A DNA stretch of 6,067 nt from CAYOKT01 sp964404605 (lineage in GTDB: Bacteria > Electryoneota > Electryoneia > Electryoneales > Electryoneaceae): assembly GCA_964404605.1 (NCBI GenBank), contig CAYOKT010000129.1, forward strand, positions 1-6,067, given 5' to 3'. This document shows, one piece after another, positions 1 through 5,857 of this stretch (position 1 is its first letter; each line of letters starts with the position of its first letter). The notes under the pieces are model-generated. The model saw only the letters and a program-made list of their open reading frames with translations. It searched no databases and was not told where the DNA came from. The translations under genes and the position numbers were made by a program.

Positions 1-31
1 CCCGGGGGCGCGGGGAGGACAGCGAAGCGAT

Positions 32-51
32 GGGCACGGCGCGCCGTGCCC
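32..51. repeat. Perfect 20-bp palindrome, probable dispersed repeat
   Basis: Bases 32-51 are a perfect inverted repeat centred between 41 and 42. Its left 15 bases recur exactly at 6002-6016, next to the direct repeats at the right end of the window, so it looks like part of a repeat family. It could act as the stem of a terminator for a gene left of the window, but no T run follows on either strand. The rest of 1-160 shows no gene I can support; the short frame from about 30 to 242 has no convincing ribosome site or coding character. Confidence 0.6.
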
Positions 52-167
52 CTACGTGCCTCCTCCGGGCGCGGGTGGGGGAACCGGGAGTCCTCGCTCC
101 GGGTGTGATTTGTGCTTGCTCCAAGACACATAGAGGGGTATTCTTCACAAAACCGTTTCCCGTTTCG

Positions 168-196
168 TTGAACCCGCAGTTAGGGGCCCCTATATT
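168..196 (+). promoter_or_regulatory. Sigma70-type promoter for the HD-GYP gene
   Basis: TTGAAC at 168-173 and TATATT at 191-196 are separated by exactly 17 bases. The -10 matches 5 of 6 consensus positions and the -35 matches 4 of 6. Transcription would start near 203, giving a leader of about 50 bases before the ATG at 256. A perfect 12-bp palindrome, TAGGGGCCCCTA, spans 181-192 and overlaps the spacer and the first -10 bases, where a repressor or activator dimer could bind. The operator role is inference. Confidence 0.6.
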
Positions 197-255
197 GGCC
201 CTTCACTCGGGCGCGGAACGCTGCGGCCGGATCGAGTGTTAGCGGGAGTTGCCAG

Positions 256-1971
256 ATGGCCCGTTCAGGTTCCAAAGAACCAAGCTCATACAGTGACGAT
301 CCACGTATCAACCAGCTTCTCAGCCGTGTGATCCAGGAGCTTCGCTCCTTCACCGAGGAGCAGGCGGACCATATCAAAGACCTCGCGGCCATCGGCCGCG
401 CCATGTCCGCCGAGCGCGACCCCGAGCGGATCCTCGAGATGATCCTCACCCAGGCGCGCCGTTTCACCGCCGCGGACGGCGGGACGCTGTACCTGCGCAC
501 CGACGACGAGAAGGAACTCGCCTTCCACGTGCTGCACAATGACACCCTGAAGAGCTACATGGGCGGCACCTCCGGCAACCCCGTCACCCTGCCGAACGTG
601 CCGTTGTACGATGAGAACGGCGAGCCGAATCACGCCAATGTCTCCGCGCATGTCGCGGTCAGCGGGGAGACGGTGAACATTCCCGATGTCTACGAGGCGG
701 AGGGGTTCAACTTCGACGGGCCGAAGAAGTTCGATGAGATGATGGGCTACCGCAGTATGTCGATGCTCGTCGTCCCGATGCGCGACCACGAGGACGAGAT
801 CATCGGCGTGCTGCAACTGATCAACGCCAAGGATCCCGAAAGCGGGGAATCCATCCCCTTCAGCCCCGACCTCGTGGAGATGACGGAGGCGCTGGCCAGC
901 CAGGCGGCCGTGGTGCTCACCCAGCAGCGCCTGATCCAGGACCTGAAGAACCTGTTCGAAAGCTTCATCAAGGCGATTGCGACCGCCATCGACGAGAAGT
1001 CGAAGTACACCGGCGGGCATATCACCCGCGTGGCCGAGCTGACGATGATGATCGCCGAGAAGATCAACGAAGTCGATGAAGGGCCCTTCGCGGATGTCCA
1101 TTTCAACCGGGACGAGCTGGAAGAGCTGCGGATCGCGGCCTGGATGCATGATACCGGGAAGATCACGACGCCGGAATATGTCGTCGACAAGTCGAACAAG
1201 CTGGAGACCATCTTCGACCGCATCGACCTGCTGCGCACCCGCTGGGATGTGATCCGCCTCGCCCGGGAACTGGAAGTGGAGCGGGAGAAGGGAGGCGCGG
1301 GAGCGAAGGGCGCCGGCGCGAAGAGAGTGAAGGAGGCGGAGGAGAAACTGGCCGCCGACCTCGCGGCGATGGGCGAGGACCTGGCGTTCCTCGAGCGGAC
1401 GAACACCGGCGGGGAGTTCATGGCCGATGACAAGATCGAGCGGTTGCAGGCCATCGCGGCACGGACCTACGGCGTGGACGGCGAAACCCATCCCTTCCTC
1501 ACGGATGACGAGGTGTACAACCTCTCCATCCGCAAGGGGACGCTGACCGCCGAGGAGCGCGAGATCATCAACAATCACGCGATGATGACGATTAAAATCC
1601 TCAATGAACTCCCCTGGCCGAAGAAACTCCGGAGGGTGCCGGAGTTCGCGGGGGCGCACCACGAAAAACTGGATGGCAGCGGCTACCCGCTGGGGTTGAC
1701 CGCCGACCAGATATCGTTGCAGGCGCGCATCATGGCGGTGGCGGACATCTTCGAGGCGCTCTCGGCGAAGGACCGCCCCTACAAGAAACCGATGCCCCTC
1801 TCCCAGGCGATCAAGATCCTCGGTTTCATGGTCAAGGACAATCACATCGACAAGGACGTGGTCGACCTGTTCATCGACAGCGGGCTGGTGCACGAGTACG
1901 CCGAGCGGTTCCTGTCGCCGGAGCAGGTCGACATCCACCCGGGGGGAGAAGAGGAGAAGGCGGCGGGGTGA
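256..1971 (+). CDS. GAF domain HD-GYP protein, probable cyclic-di-GMP phosphodiesterase
   Basis: A 571-residue cytoplasmic protein with no signal peptide or membrane segment. A short helical N-terminus leads into a GAF sensor domain at about 55-222, followed by an HD-GYP domain at about 230-555. HD-GYP proteins hydrolyse the second messenger cyclic-di-GMP using a metal cluster. The usual ligand pattern is visible: H255 in GGHITRVAE, the HD pair H298-D299 with K302 in HDTGK, H441, H468-H469, the GYP signature at 476-478 in HHEKLDGSGYP, and D497 in VADIFEAL, then RPYKK. The protein is therefore probably active. From H298 to H441 is 143 residues, where a compact HD-GYP has about 30. The extra stretch holds ETIFDRID, a Gly/Ala/Lys-rich linker at 345-356 and a charged helix. 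The GAF resembles those of cyclic-nucleotide enzymes, with NIPDVYEAEGFNF then KKFDE. The start follows GGGAG at 244-248 with 7-base spacing. It stands as its own unit, with its own promoter upstream and repeats downstream. Confidence 0.93.
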   Translation: MARSGSKEPSSYSDDPRINQLLSRVIQELRSFTEEQADHIKDLAAIGRAMSAERDPERILEMILTQARRFTAADGGTLYLRTDDEKELAFHVLHNDTLKSYMGGTSGNPVTLPNVPLYDENGEPNHANVSAHVAVSGETVNIPDVYEAEGFNFDGPKKFDEMMGYRSMSMLVVPMRDHEDEIIGVLQLINAKDPESGESIPFSPDLVEMTEALASQAAVVLTQQRLIQDLKNLFESFIKAIATAIDEKSKYTGGHITRVAELTMMIAEKINEVDEGPFADVHFNRDELEELRIAAWMHDTGKITTPEYVVDKSNKLETIFDRIDLLRTRWDVIRLARELEVEREKGGAGAKGAGAKRVKEAEEKLAADLAAMGEDLAFLERTNTGGEFMADDKIERLQAIAARTYGVDGETHPFLTDDEVYNLSIRKGTLTAEEREIINNHAMMTIKILNELPWPKKLRRVPEFAGAHHEKLDGSGYPLGLTADQISLQARIMAVADIFEALSAKDRPYKKPMPLSQAIKILGFMVKDNHIDKDVVDLFIDSGLVHEYAERFLSPEQVDIHPGGEEEKAAG

Positions 1972-1979
1972 GCCCCGAC

Positions 1980-2111
1980 GGGTGGCCCTGTCAGCTTTAC
2001 CCGCCGTGGCGGGTTCGATGACAGGGTTTCTTGGGTTTTGAAGTGAGATATAAAGCGTTATAGAACATATAATACAAATATACCCTGTTGTCATGGCCAA
2101 CAGGTCCACCC
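1980..2111. repeat. 132-bp palindrome-rich element, copy 1
   Basis: The element starts 9 bases after the HD-GYP stop codon and matches 2214-2345 at 128 of 132 positions. Its ends form a 12-bp terminal inverted repeat with one mismatch (1980-1991 against 2100-2111). The left half is a nested hairpin: CCCTGTCA at 1986-1993 pairs with TGACAGGG at 2019-2026, and inside it ACCCGCC at 1999-2005 pairs with GGCGGGT at 2008-2014. The right end carries CCTGTT/AACAGG. The middle, about 2030-2085, is AT-rich, unlike the surrounding genes. It has no coding capacity I believe. It resembles a REP-type or miniature non-autonomous element, and it may fold in the 3' end of the HD-GYP transcript. Confidence 0.75.
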
Positions 2112-2114
2112 GGT

Positions 2115-2196
2115 GAGGGAAGAGTCCCGAAACTTTGCATACCCTCTGGATTTGAACCATTTCGTTTCGAGATCCTTCACTGGCGTTCAGGATGAC
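2115..2196 (-). repeat. SEGS-type dispersed intergenic repeat, copy B
   Basis: Read on the minus strand this matches 5858-5939 at about 68 of 82 bases, so the two copies lie in opposite orientation. The core, GTCATCCTGAACG.CAGTGAAGGATC, would translate as VILNASEGS. Spacer repeats of this type are common in several bacterial phyla and often produce false small-protein annotations. Most differences sit in one 10-base block at about 2136-2145. The copy is sandwiched between the two 132-bp elements. On the minus strand it runs on into the right end of copy 1, so the true boundary may lie beyond 2115. Confidence 0.75.
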
Positions 2197-2213
2197 AATT
2201 TTAAACAAAAGCG

Positions 2214-2345
2214 GGGTGGCCCTGTCAGCTTTACCCGCCGTGGCGGGTTCGATGACAGGGTTTCTTGGGTTTTGAAGTGAGATATAAAGCGTTATAGAAC
2301 ATATAATACAAATATACCCTGTTGTCATAGCTAACAGGGCCACAC
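2214..2345. repeat. 132-bp palindrome-rich element, copy 2
   Basis: This is a direct copy of 1980-2111 at an offset of 234 bp. The first 115 bases are identical. The four differences (2329, 2332, 2339, 2344) all lie in the last 17 bases, within the right-hand hairpin and terminal repeat. Here the right hairpin has a 7-bp stem, CCCTGTT/AACAGGG. The terminal repeat GTGGCCCTGT/ACAGGGCCAC is perfect over 10 bp. No target-site duplication is obvious at either edge. Confidence 0.75.
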
Positions 2346-2377
2346 TGCCCCCCCCGACGCCGGATAGTACGAAGTGT

Positions 2378-2406
2378 AAAAAAAGGGGCCGCCGATCGGC
2401 GGCCCC
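2378..2406 (-). terminator. Strong intrinsic terminator reading leftwards
   Basis: Bases 2385-2406 form a perfect 22-bp inverted repeat rich in G and C. On the minus strand it is followed directly by seven T (A run at 2378-2384). No T run follows on the plus strand, so it ends transcripts coming from the right only: the small unit at about 2610-2378 and any read-through from the response regulator gene. It also shields the HD-GYP gene from antisense transcription. Confidence 0.88.
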
Positions 2407-2419
2407 ATTGCATGCACGT

Positions 2420-2461
2420 TCAGGCGTGCGACCCTCCGGTACTGTCACTTTGACTACACAC
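2420..2461 (-). CDS. Possible 13-residue peptide
   Basis: AAAGGAGGT, a near-perfect Shine-Dalgarno, places AGGAGG at 2470-2475, exactly 8 bases before a GTG at 2461. The frame reads MCSQSDSTGGSHA and then stops with TGA. Two further in-frame GTG codons sit upstream but are too close to, or overlap, the ribosome site. The stop lies just before the terminator hairpin. I recognise no function. Three AGT serine codons are unlike the GC-rich codon choice of the neighbouring genes, which argues either for a non-coding RNA or for a conserved RNA structure laid over the frame. The ribosome site is the main support. Confidence 0.3.
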   Translation of the reverse strand: MCSQSDSTGGSHA

Positions 2462-2616
2462 TCGCACCACCTCCTTTCCCTCAGGTCCACGAAAGGGACG
2501 TGGTGAAACCGGCGACGTCGCCGGCCCGCACCGCCGCGAAACCGGTGCCGTTTCCAACCCGGCACCGCCCCCGGCCCTGCGCTCCCGCGTCCCGGCCGGA
2601 CCCTCCGGCGCGCTTC

Positions 2617-2646
2617 AGCATAGCGCCGTGCCGGAGGGAAAGTCAA
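2617..2646 (-). promoter_or_regulatory. Sigma70-type promoter of the small minus-strand unit
   Basis: On the minus strand TTGACT (2646-2641) and TATGCT (2622-2617) are separated by 18 bases. The -35 matches 5 of 6 positions and the -10 matches 4 of 6. Transcription would start near 2610. It lies downstream of the response regulator stop codon, so the small unit need not depend on that gene. Confidence 0.5.
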
Positions 2647-2697
2647 GCGCCGCCCGGCGTGGCGTGAATCTCTTCGCCGGGCTGCTCTTCGCCCCGG

Positions 2698-3075
2698 TCA
2701 GCCGGACTCTTCCTCCAGGAAGGACCGTATCGTCCCGGCGAGGTCGGCGAGACGGAACGGTTTGGTCAGAACCCCCACGAATCCCCTGCGTTCCTCCACG
2801 GGGAGGGAATACCCGGAGAGCAGGGCCACCGGCCCGCCGTACCCCTCTTCCCGCAGCCGGGCGAGGACCTCCCGTCCGTCCATGTCCGGCATCGTCAGGT
2901 CCGTGAGCACGATGTCCACCTGGTCGCTTTCCTGCCACAATTTCAGAGCTTCCTGCCCCGAGATGGCCTTGAGCACCGTGTAGCCGAGGGCGGACAGCAT
3001 CATGCCGGAGGTCTCAAGAATGTTGGGATCATCGTCCACCAACAAAACGGTTTCGCTGCCACGCGGCAAATCCAT
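2698..3075 (-). CDS. Single-domain response regulator (CheY-like receiver)
   Basis: A 125-residue protein made of one receiver domain, which takes a phosphoryl group from a partner histidine kinase in the cytoplasm. Visible residues are the acidic pocket D14-D15 in LLVDDDP, the phospho-acceptor D59 in VLTDLTMPDMDG, the switch serine S87 in ALLSGY and the conserved K105 in TKPF; all are intact. There is no DNA-binding or enzymatic output domain, so it should work by protein contact or as a phosphorelay step. The N-terminus (RGSETVLLVDDDPNILE) resembles the C-terminal receivers of hybrid kinases, so it may be a detached relay module. The ATG at 3075 follows AAGGAG at 3090-3085 with 9 bases between. 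No kinase is in the window. It is divergent from the HDOD operon. A 7-bp stem at 2652-2682 follows the stop but has no T run, so read-through to 2378 is possible. Confidence 0.92.
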   Translation of the reverse strand: MDLPRGSETVLLVDDDPNILETSGMMLSALGYTVLKAISGQEALKLWQESDQVDIVLTDLTMPDMDGREVLARLREEGYGGPVALLSGYSLPVEERRGFVGVLTKPFRLADLAGTIRSFLEEESG

Positions 3076-3180
3076 GAGTGCGGTCTCCTTCCTGTTCCGC
3101 GGGGAGGTGATTCTCCCTCAGTATCTGGCCCACAATGGTTCCAGGTTCGCATCACACGGGTGGGCAGGATGACTCGCGGT

Positions 3181-3208
3181 TTGCGAAGGATTTCGTATCT
3201 TCTATTAA
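3181..3208 (+). promoter_or_regulatory. Weak candidate promoter for the HDOD operon
   Basis: TTGCGA at 3181-3186 and TATTAA at 3203-3208 are 16 bases apart. The match is modest. It overlaps the -10 of the better minus-strand promoter, so the two would compete. The AT-rich patch at 3200-3220 is the only one in this 261-base divergent gap, so both promoters probably lie here. Confidence 0.25.
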
Positions 3209-3233
3209 TAAGTAATATTCGAACGACAGTCAA
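3205..3233 (-). promoter_or_regulatory. Sigma70-type promoter for the response regulator gene
   Basis: On the minus strand TTGACT (3233-3228) and TATTAA (3210-3205) have a 17-base spacer. The -35 matches 5 of 6 positions and the -10 matches 4 of 6. The start would be near 3198, giving a leader of about 120 bases before the ATG at 3075. The leader contains no gene I can support. Confidence 0.5.
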
Positions 3234-3336
3234 TCGCCCGACGTGAATTGTCGACATACATTCGGGTGGACCGGCTGTCTTGGAGATTGTTCCGAACACC
3301 GTTTCCCCTGTTCCGGGACCTACGCAGGAGCGATGC

Positions 3337-4176
3337 ATGCAATCCTCTCCGCTATCCCGGCGGCTCGCGATCAGCACCGATGATCTGCCCTCGCTCGATC
3401 CCTTGGTGGCGGTGGTTCTCGAGATGGTTTCCGATCCGGAAACCAGTCCGAGCCGGCTCGCCGGGGTGCTGGCGAAGGACGTCGGAATGGCGGCGCGGGT
3501 GCTCAAGTTAAGCAATTCCGCCTATTACGGCCATCCGCGCGAAATCCGGCGGATCGAGCAGGCGGTGGTGGTTCTCGGGTTCTACGAGATCCGCAACCTG
3601 GTGGTGATCTCCGCCACCTTCGACCTGGTGCGTCAGGGGGAGAATCGTACCCTGATGCAGGACCTGTGGGAGCACCAGTTGCGCGCCGCCGTGGCCGCGA
3701 AGGTCCTATCGGCGCGGCTGCTTCCGGCGGAGAGCGACCTCGCCTATCTCGCCGGTCTTTTGCACGATGTCGGCAAGATGGTGCTTGCCATGCGCCTGCC
3801 GGGAGAGTATGCTGAAATCGCCGCGGAGACGGAAAACCGGCCGGGGCGGGCGGTGGTGCGCGAGCGCGAGCGGTTCGAGGTCGACCACCAGGAGATCGGC
3901 GGGGTTCTGCTTGACCGGTGGAACTTCCCCGAGGCGCTCGCCGGGGCGGTGCGGCTCCACCACGGCGTCCTCGGCGCGGAGGGGGCGGCCCCCCTCGGCA
4001 GGCTGGTCGAACTGGCGGACATCCTGGCCCACGCCGTGGTGAAGGAGGAGGTTCTCGAGGCCGAGGAGGAGGCGCTGGCACGGTTCGCCGGGGAGCGCCG
4101 GCCCGACTGGCCGGCGTGGCTGAAGGAGATCCGCGAACAGTACGAACGTGAAACGAAAGCGGTGGGCGGACCATGA
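3337..4176 (+). CDS. HDOD domain signalling protein, first of a tandem pair
   Basis: A 279-residue cytoplasmic protein with an HDOD domain over about 12-215. HDOD is a relative of HD hydrolases found in signalling proteins of motility, c-di-GMP and stress control; catalysis is not established for the family. Hallmarks seen are LKLSNSAYYG (57-65), EQAVVVLGFYEIRNLV, GLLHDVGK (H143, D144, K147), DHQEIG (H184), DRWNFPEAL and H208-H209, then D228 in ELADIL. The full HD ligand pattern is thus kept. A charged helical tail follows, with no second domain. The ATG at 3337 is preferred because GCAGGAG at 3324-3330 sits 6 bases upstream. A TTG at 3280 would add 19 residues with no homology-like character, and an ATG at 3333 is out of frame. 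It overlaps the next gene by ATGA, so the two are probably translated together. The divergent receiver may be its input, but this is inferred from context only. Confidence 0.9.
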   Translation: MQSSPLSRRLAISTDDLPSLDPLVAVVLEMVSDPETSPSRLAGVLAKDVGMAARVLKLSNSAYYGHPREIRRIEQAVVVLGFYEIRNLVVISATFDLVRQGENRTLMQDLWEHQLRAAVAAKVLSARLLPAESDLAYLAGLLHDVGKMVLAMRLPGEYAEIAAETENRPGRAVVRERERFEVDHQEIGGVLLDRWNFPEALAGAVRLHHGVLGAEGAAPLGRLVELADILAHAVVKEEVLEAEEEALARFAGERRPDWPAWLKEIREQYERETKAVGGP

Positions 4177-5699
4177 GCACCAGTGAAAAAAAGCGTGCCT
4201 ACCTGCGCCGCCTCGACGAGATCGAGGAGATCGAAACCTATTCGCCGATCATGATCCGGATCCGTGAGGTGGCGAACGATCCCGATGCATCCGCCGCGGA
4301 CCTGGCGAACGTCATTCTGCACGACCACGGGTTGACGACGAAGGTCCTGCGGCTGGCGAATTCGGCCTATTATGCCCCCTATTCGGGCCGCATCGCCACC
4401 CTGACCCAGGCGGTGGTCGTGATGGGCTTCCAGGCGATCAAGAACCTGGCGCTCAGCGTGGGGCTGTATGACTACTTCAACACGAAGGAGCGGAGCGGGC
4501 GCTTCGATTTCAAGCGGTTCTGGGTGCACAGCGTCGCGGTGGCGGTCTGCGCGCACGAGATGGCGCAGCGGGTGCGCTATCCCTCGGCGGAGGAGGCGTT
4601 CGTCGCCGGCTTCCTGCACGACCTCGGCAAGCTGGTCATCAGCCACTACACCCCCGATGAGTTCGACGCCATCGACGCCAAGGTGGAGGAGGGGCACCCC
4701 CCCTTGCAGGCGCAGCTCTATCGCATCGGGACCTATCACACCGAGGTCGGCGAATCGGTGGCGCGCCGGTGGAACTTCCCGCCCGCCCTGCTCGCCGCCA
4801 TGGGGCACCACCACCGGGACGGTCTCCAGGAGGGCGAGCCGAGCCAGGAGCGGCTCGTCGACGTGGTCCACCTCGGCGACCTGCTGGCCAACCTGCTCTT
4901 CCCCGGCCAGTGGTCGATCCGCGAGTCGCCGGACCGCATCGCCCGCAGCGCTCAGTCCCTCTTCCGCCTCGAACGGCACGAGGTGGACGAGATGCTGGAC
5001 ATGGTCAAGGACCGCGTGAAACGCACCGCCGACGAGCTCTCCATCCCCATCTTCGAATCGGACCTGGTGTTCGAGGAGGAGCAGGCGGAAACCGGCGAGC
5101 CGGGCGGGGACCTGCGCCTGGAGTACGCCAAGTTGCAGCGCAATTTCATGCGCCAGGCGCGCGAGATGAAGCTGTTCGGCGAGCTTACCCGCAACTTAGC
5201 CCAGGCATCGGACGCGATCGAAGTCCTCATGCTGCTGGGGGAGACCCTCTACCGCAGCCGCCTGTTCAACCGCGTGATCCTGTTCGATACCCACGCCGGG
5301 AGCAACCGCCTCGAGGGGCGTTTCGGCTATGGGATCGTCACCCAGAGCTGGGTGCGCAAGCTCTCCGTGCCGCTCTCCGACCGTGACAACCTGTTCGCGC
5401 AGGTCGTTCGCGAAAACCGCACGGTGAACGTGGTGGATGTCACCGCGAAGAGCTGGCGCAGCCGCGTGCAGCGGTTGCTGCTGGATGAACTGGATGTCTC
5501 CTGGTTCGCCCTGGCGCCGATCGCGGTCTGGGGGCGGGTGCAGGCCGTGGTGCTGTTCGCCAACGCGGGGCAGAACGAACCCATCTCCGATGATCGGGTG
5601 AAGACCGTACACCTCTGCGCGCAGCAGGCCGGGTTGGCCCTCGAGCGTTTCGTCCCCAAGCCTGGCAGCGAGGAACGGAAGCGCTCCCGCCGGCGCTGA
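4173..5699 (+). CDS. HDOD domain protein with C-terminal GAF domain
   Basis: A 508-residue cytoplasmic protein. The HDOD domain covers about 15-240, with LRLANSAYYA (59-68), TQAVVVMGFQAIKNLAL, H119, FLHDLGK (H149, D150, K153), H189, ARRWNFPPALLAAM and HHH at 212-214, then D236 in LGDLL. A helical region (about 265-345, with an acidic linker EEEQAETGEPGGD) leads to a GAF-like domain at about 335-492 ending in CAQQAGLALERF. The C-terminus is very basic (KRSRRR). The HDOD part is clearly paralogous to the preceding protein, pointing to an old duplication in which this copy has, or kept, a sensor. The GAF ligand cannot be told. The ATG overlaps the upstream stop (ATGA) and has only a G-rich stretch as ribosome site, which fits translational coupling. 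No clear terminator follows; a weak CAGAC/GTCTG stem lies at about 5714-5731. Confidence 0.9.
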   Translation: MSTSEKKRAYLRRLDEIEEIETYSPIMIRIREVANDPDASAADLANVILHDHGLTTKVLRLANSAYYAPYSGRIATLTQAVVVMGFQAIKNLALSVGLYDYFNTKERSGRFDFKRFWVHSVAVAVCAHEMAQRVRYPSAEEAFVAGFLHDLGKLVISHYTPDEFDAIDAKVEEGHPPLQAQLYRIGTYHTEVGESVARRWNFPPALLAAMGHHHRDGLQEGEPSQERLVDVVHLGDLLANLLFPGQWSIRESPDRIARSAQSLFRLERHEVDEMLDMVKDRVKRTADELSIPIFESDLVFEEEQAETGEPGGDLRLEYAKLQRNFMRQAREMKLFGELTRNLAQASDAIEVLMLLGETLYRSRLFNRVILFDTHAGSNRLEGRFGYGIVTQSWVRKLSVPLSDRDNLFAQVVRENRTVNVVDVTAKSWRSRVQRLLLDELDVSWFALAPIAVWGRVQAVVLFANAGQNEPISDDRVKTVHLCAQQAGLALERFVPKPGSEERKRSRRR

Positions 5700-5754
5700 G
5701 GCTCCGAGTTTGTCAGACGGTGGGATGTCTGTATCAGCCGGGTGGCCCGGGAGT

Positions 5755-5809
5755 GCCGAGCCACGCCGCTCGCCACGCCATAGCCAAAGGCGAAGGCTGG
5801 TAGCGTTGC
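5755..5809. repeat. Direct repeat, left copy (55 bp or more)
   Basis: These 55 bases are identical to 6013-6067, 258 bp further on, and the right copy is cut by the window edge, so the unit may be longer. It contains GCCAAAGGC and AGCC/GGCT pairings. It lies in the gene-free stretch 5700-6067, where I see repeats and hairpins but no coding region. Confidence 0.8.
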
Positions 5810-5857
5810 GAAGGCGGGACCGCGGGAGCCTCTGTTCCCTGCCAGGTGCACAAGATC

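Larger units (their letters stand above)
2378..2610 (-). ncRNA. Candidate structured small RNA or leader-peptide transcript
   Basis: A predicted transcript of about 230 bases runs from the promoter at 2617-2646 to the terminator at 2378-2406. Visible structure in the order transcribed is: a 7-bp stem with a 9-base loop (2566-2560 with 2550-2544) whose loop contains GGA; a perfect 16-bp palindrome at 2509-2524; a 5-bp stem (2503-2499 with 2491-2487); and the terminator. Near the 3' end two stems are mutually exclusive: GTGCGA (2467-2462) with TCGCAC (2431-2426), or GCACG (2429-2425) with CGTGC (2418-2414). I recognise no known family; it does not show RNase P, tmRNA or GEMM riboswitch signatures. 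No gene lies downstream on this strand before the terminator, so it would act in trans or encode the tiny peptide. Expression is inferred from sequence only. Confidence 0.45.

Noticed and set aside
1980..2345. CRISPR array
   Set aside because: There are only two long copies with one 102-base gap, internal palindromes of REP type and no cas genes.
2231..2413. A 60-codon minus-strand frame
   Set aside because: It begins at the terminator stem, runs through the T run and into repeat copy 2, and has no ribosome site.
2420..2422. TGA as a possible selenocysteine codon with the following hairpin as SECIS
   Set aside because: The hairpin is followed by seven T and is a standard terminator. The read-through frame has no homology I recognise and runs into the terminator.
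2378..2610. Known structured RNA (RNase P, tmRNA, GEMM c-di-GMP/cGAMP riboswitch)
   Set aside because: The conserved cores I would expect, such as GAGGAAAGTCCGGGC for RNase P or GGCAAACC with GGGACGCAAAGCC for GEMM, are absent, and no gene lies downstream for a riboswitch to control.
286..2646. A 786-codon open frame on the minus strand
   Set aside because: It is antisense to the whole HD-GYP gene, crosses the repeats and the terminator, and its product is Arg/Val/Asp-rich shadow sequence with a repeated segment from the 132-bp elements. GC-rich codon use in the real gene keeps this frame open.
3280..3336. TTG start at 3280 for the first HDOD gene
   Set aside because: The ATG at 3337 has AGGAG 6 bases upstream, and the extra 19 residues look unlike the family N-terminus.
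3744..4979. A 411-codon minus-strand frame
   Set aside because: It is antisense to both HDOD genes, with composition typical of a shadow frame and no promoter or ribosome site.
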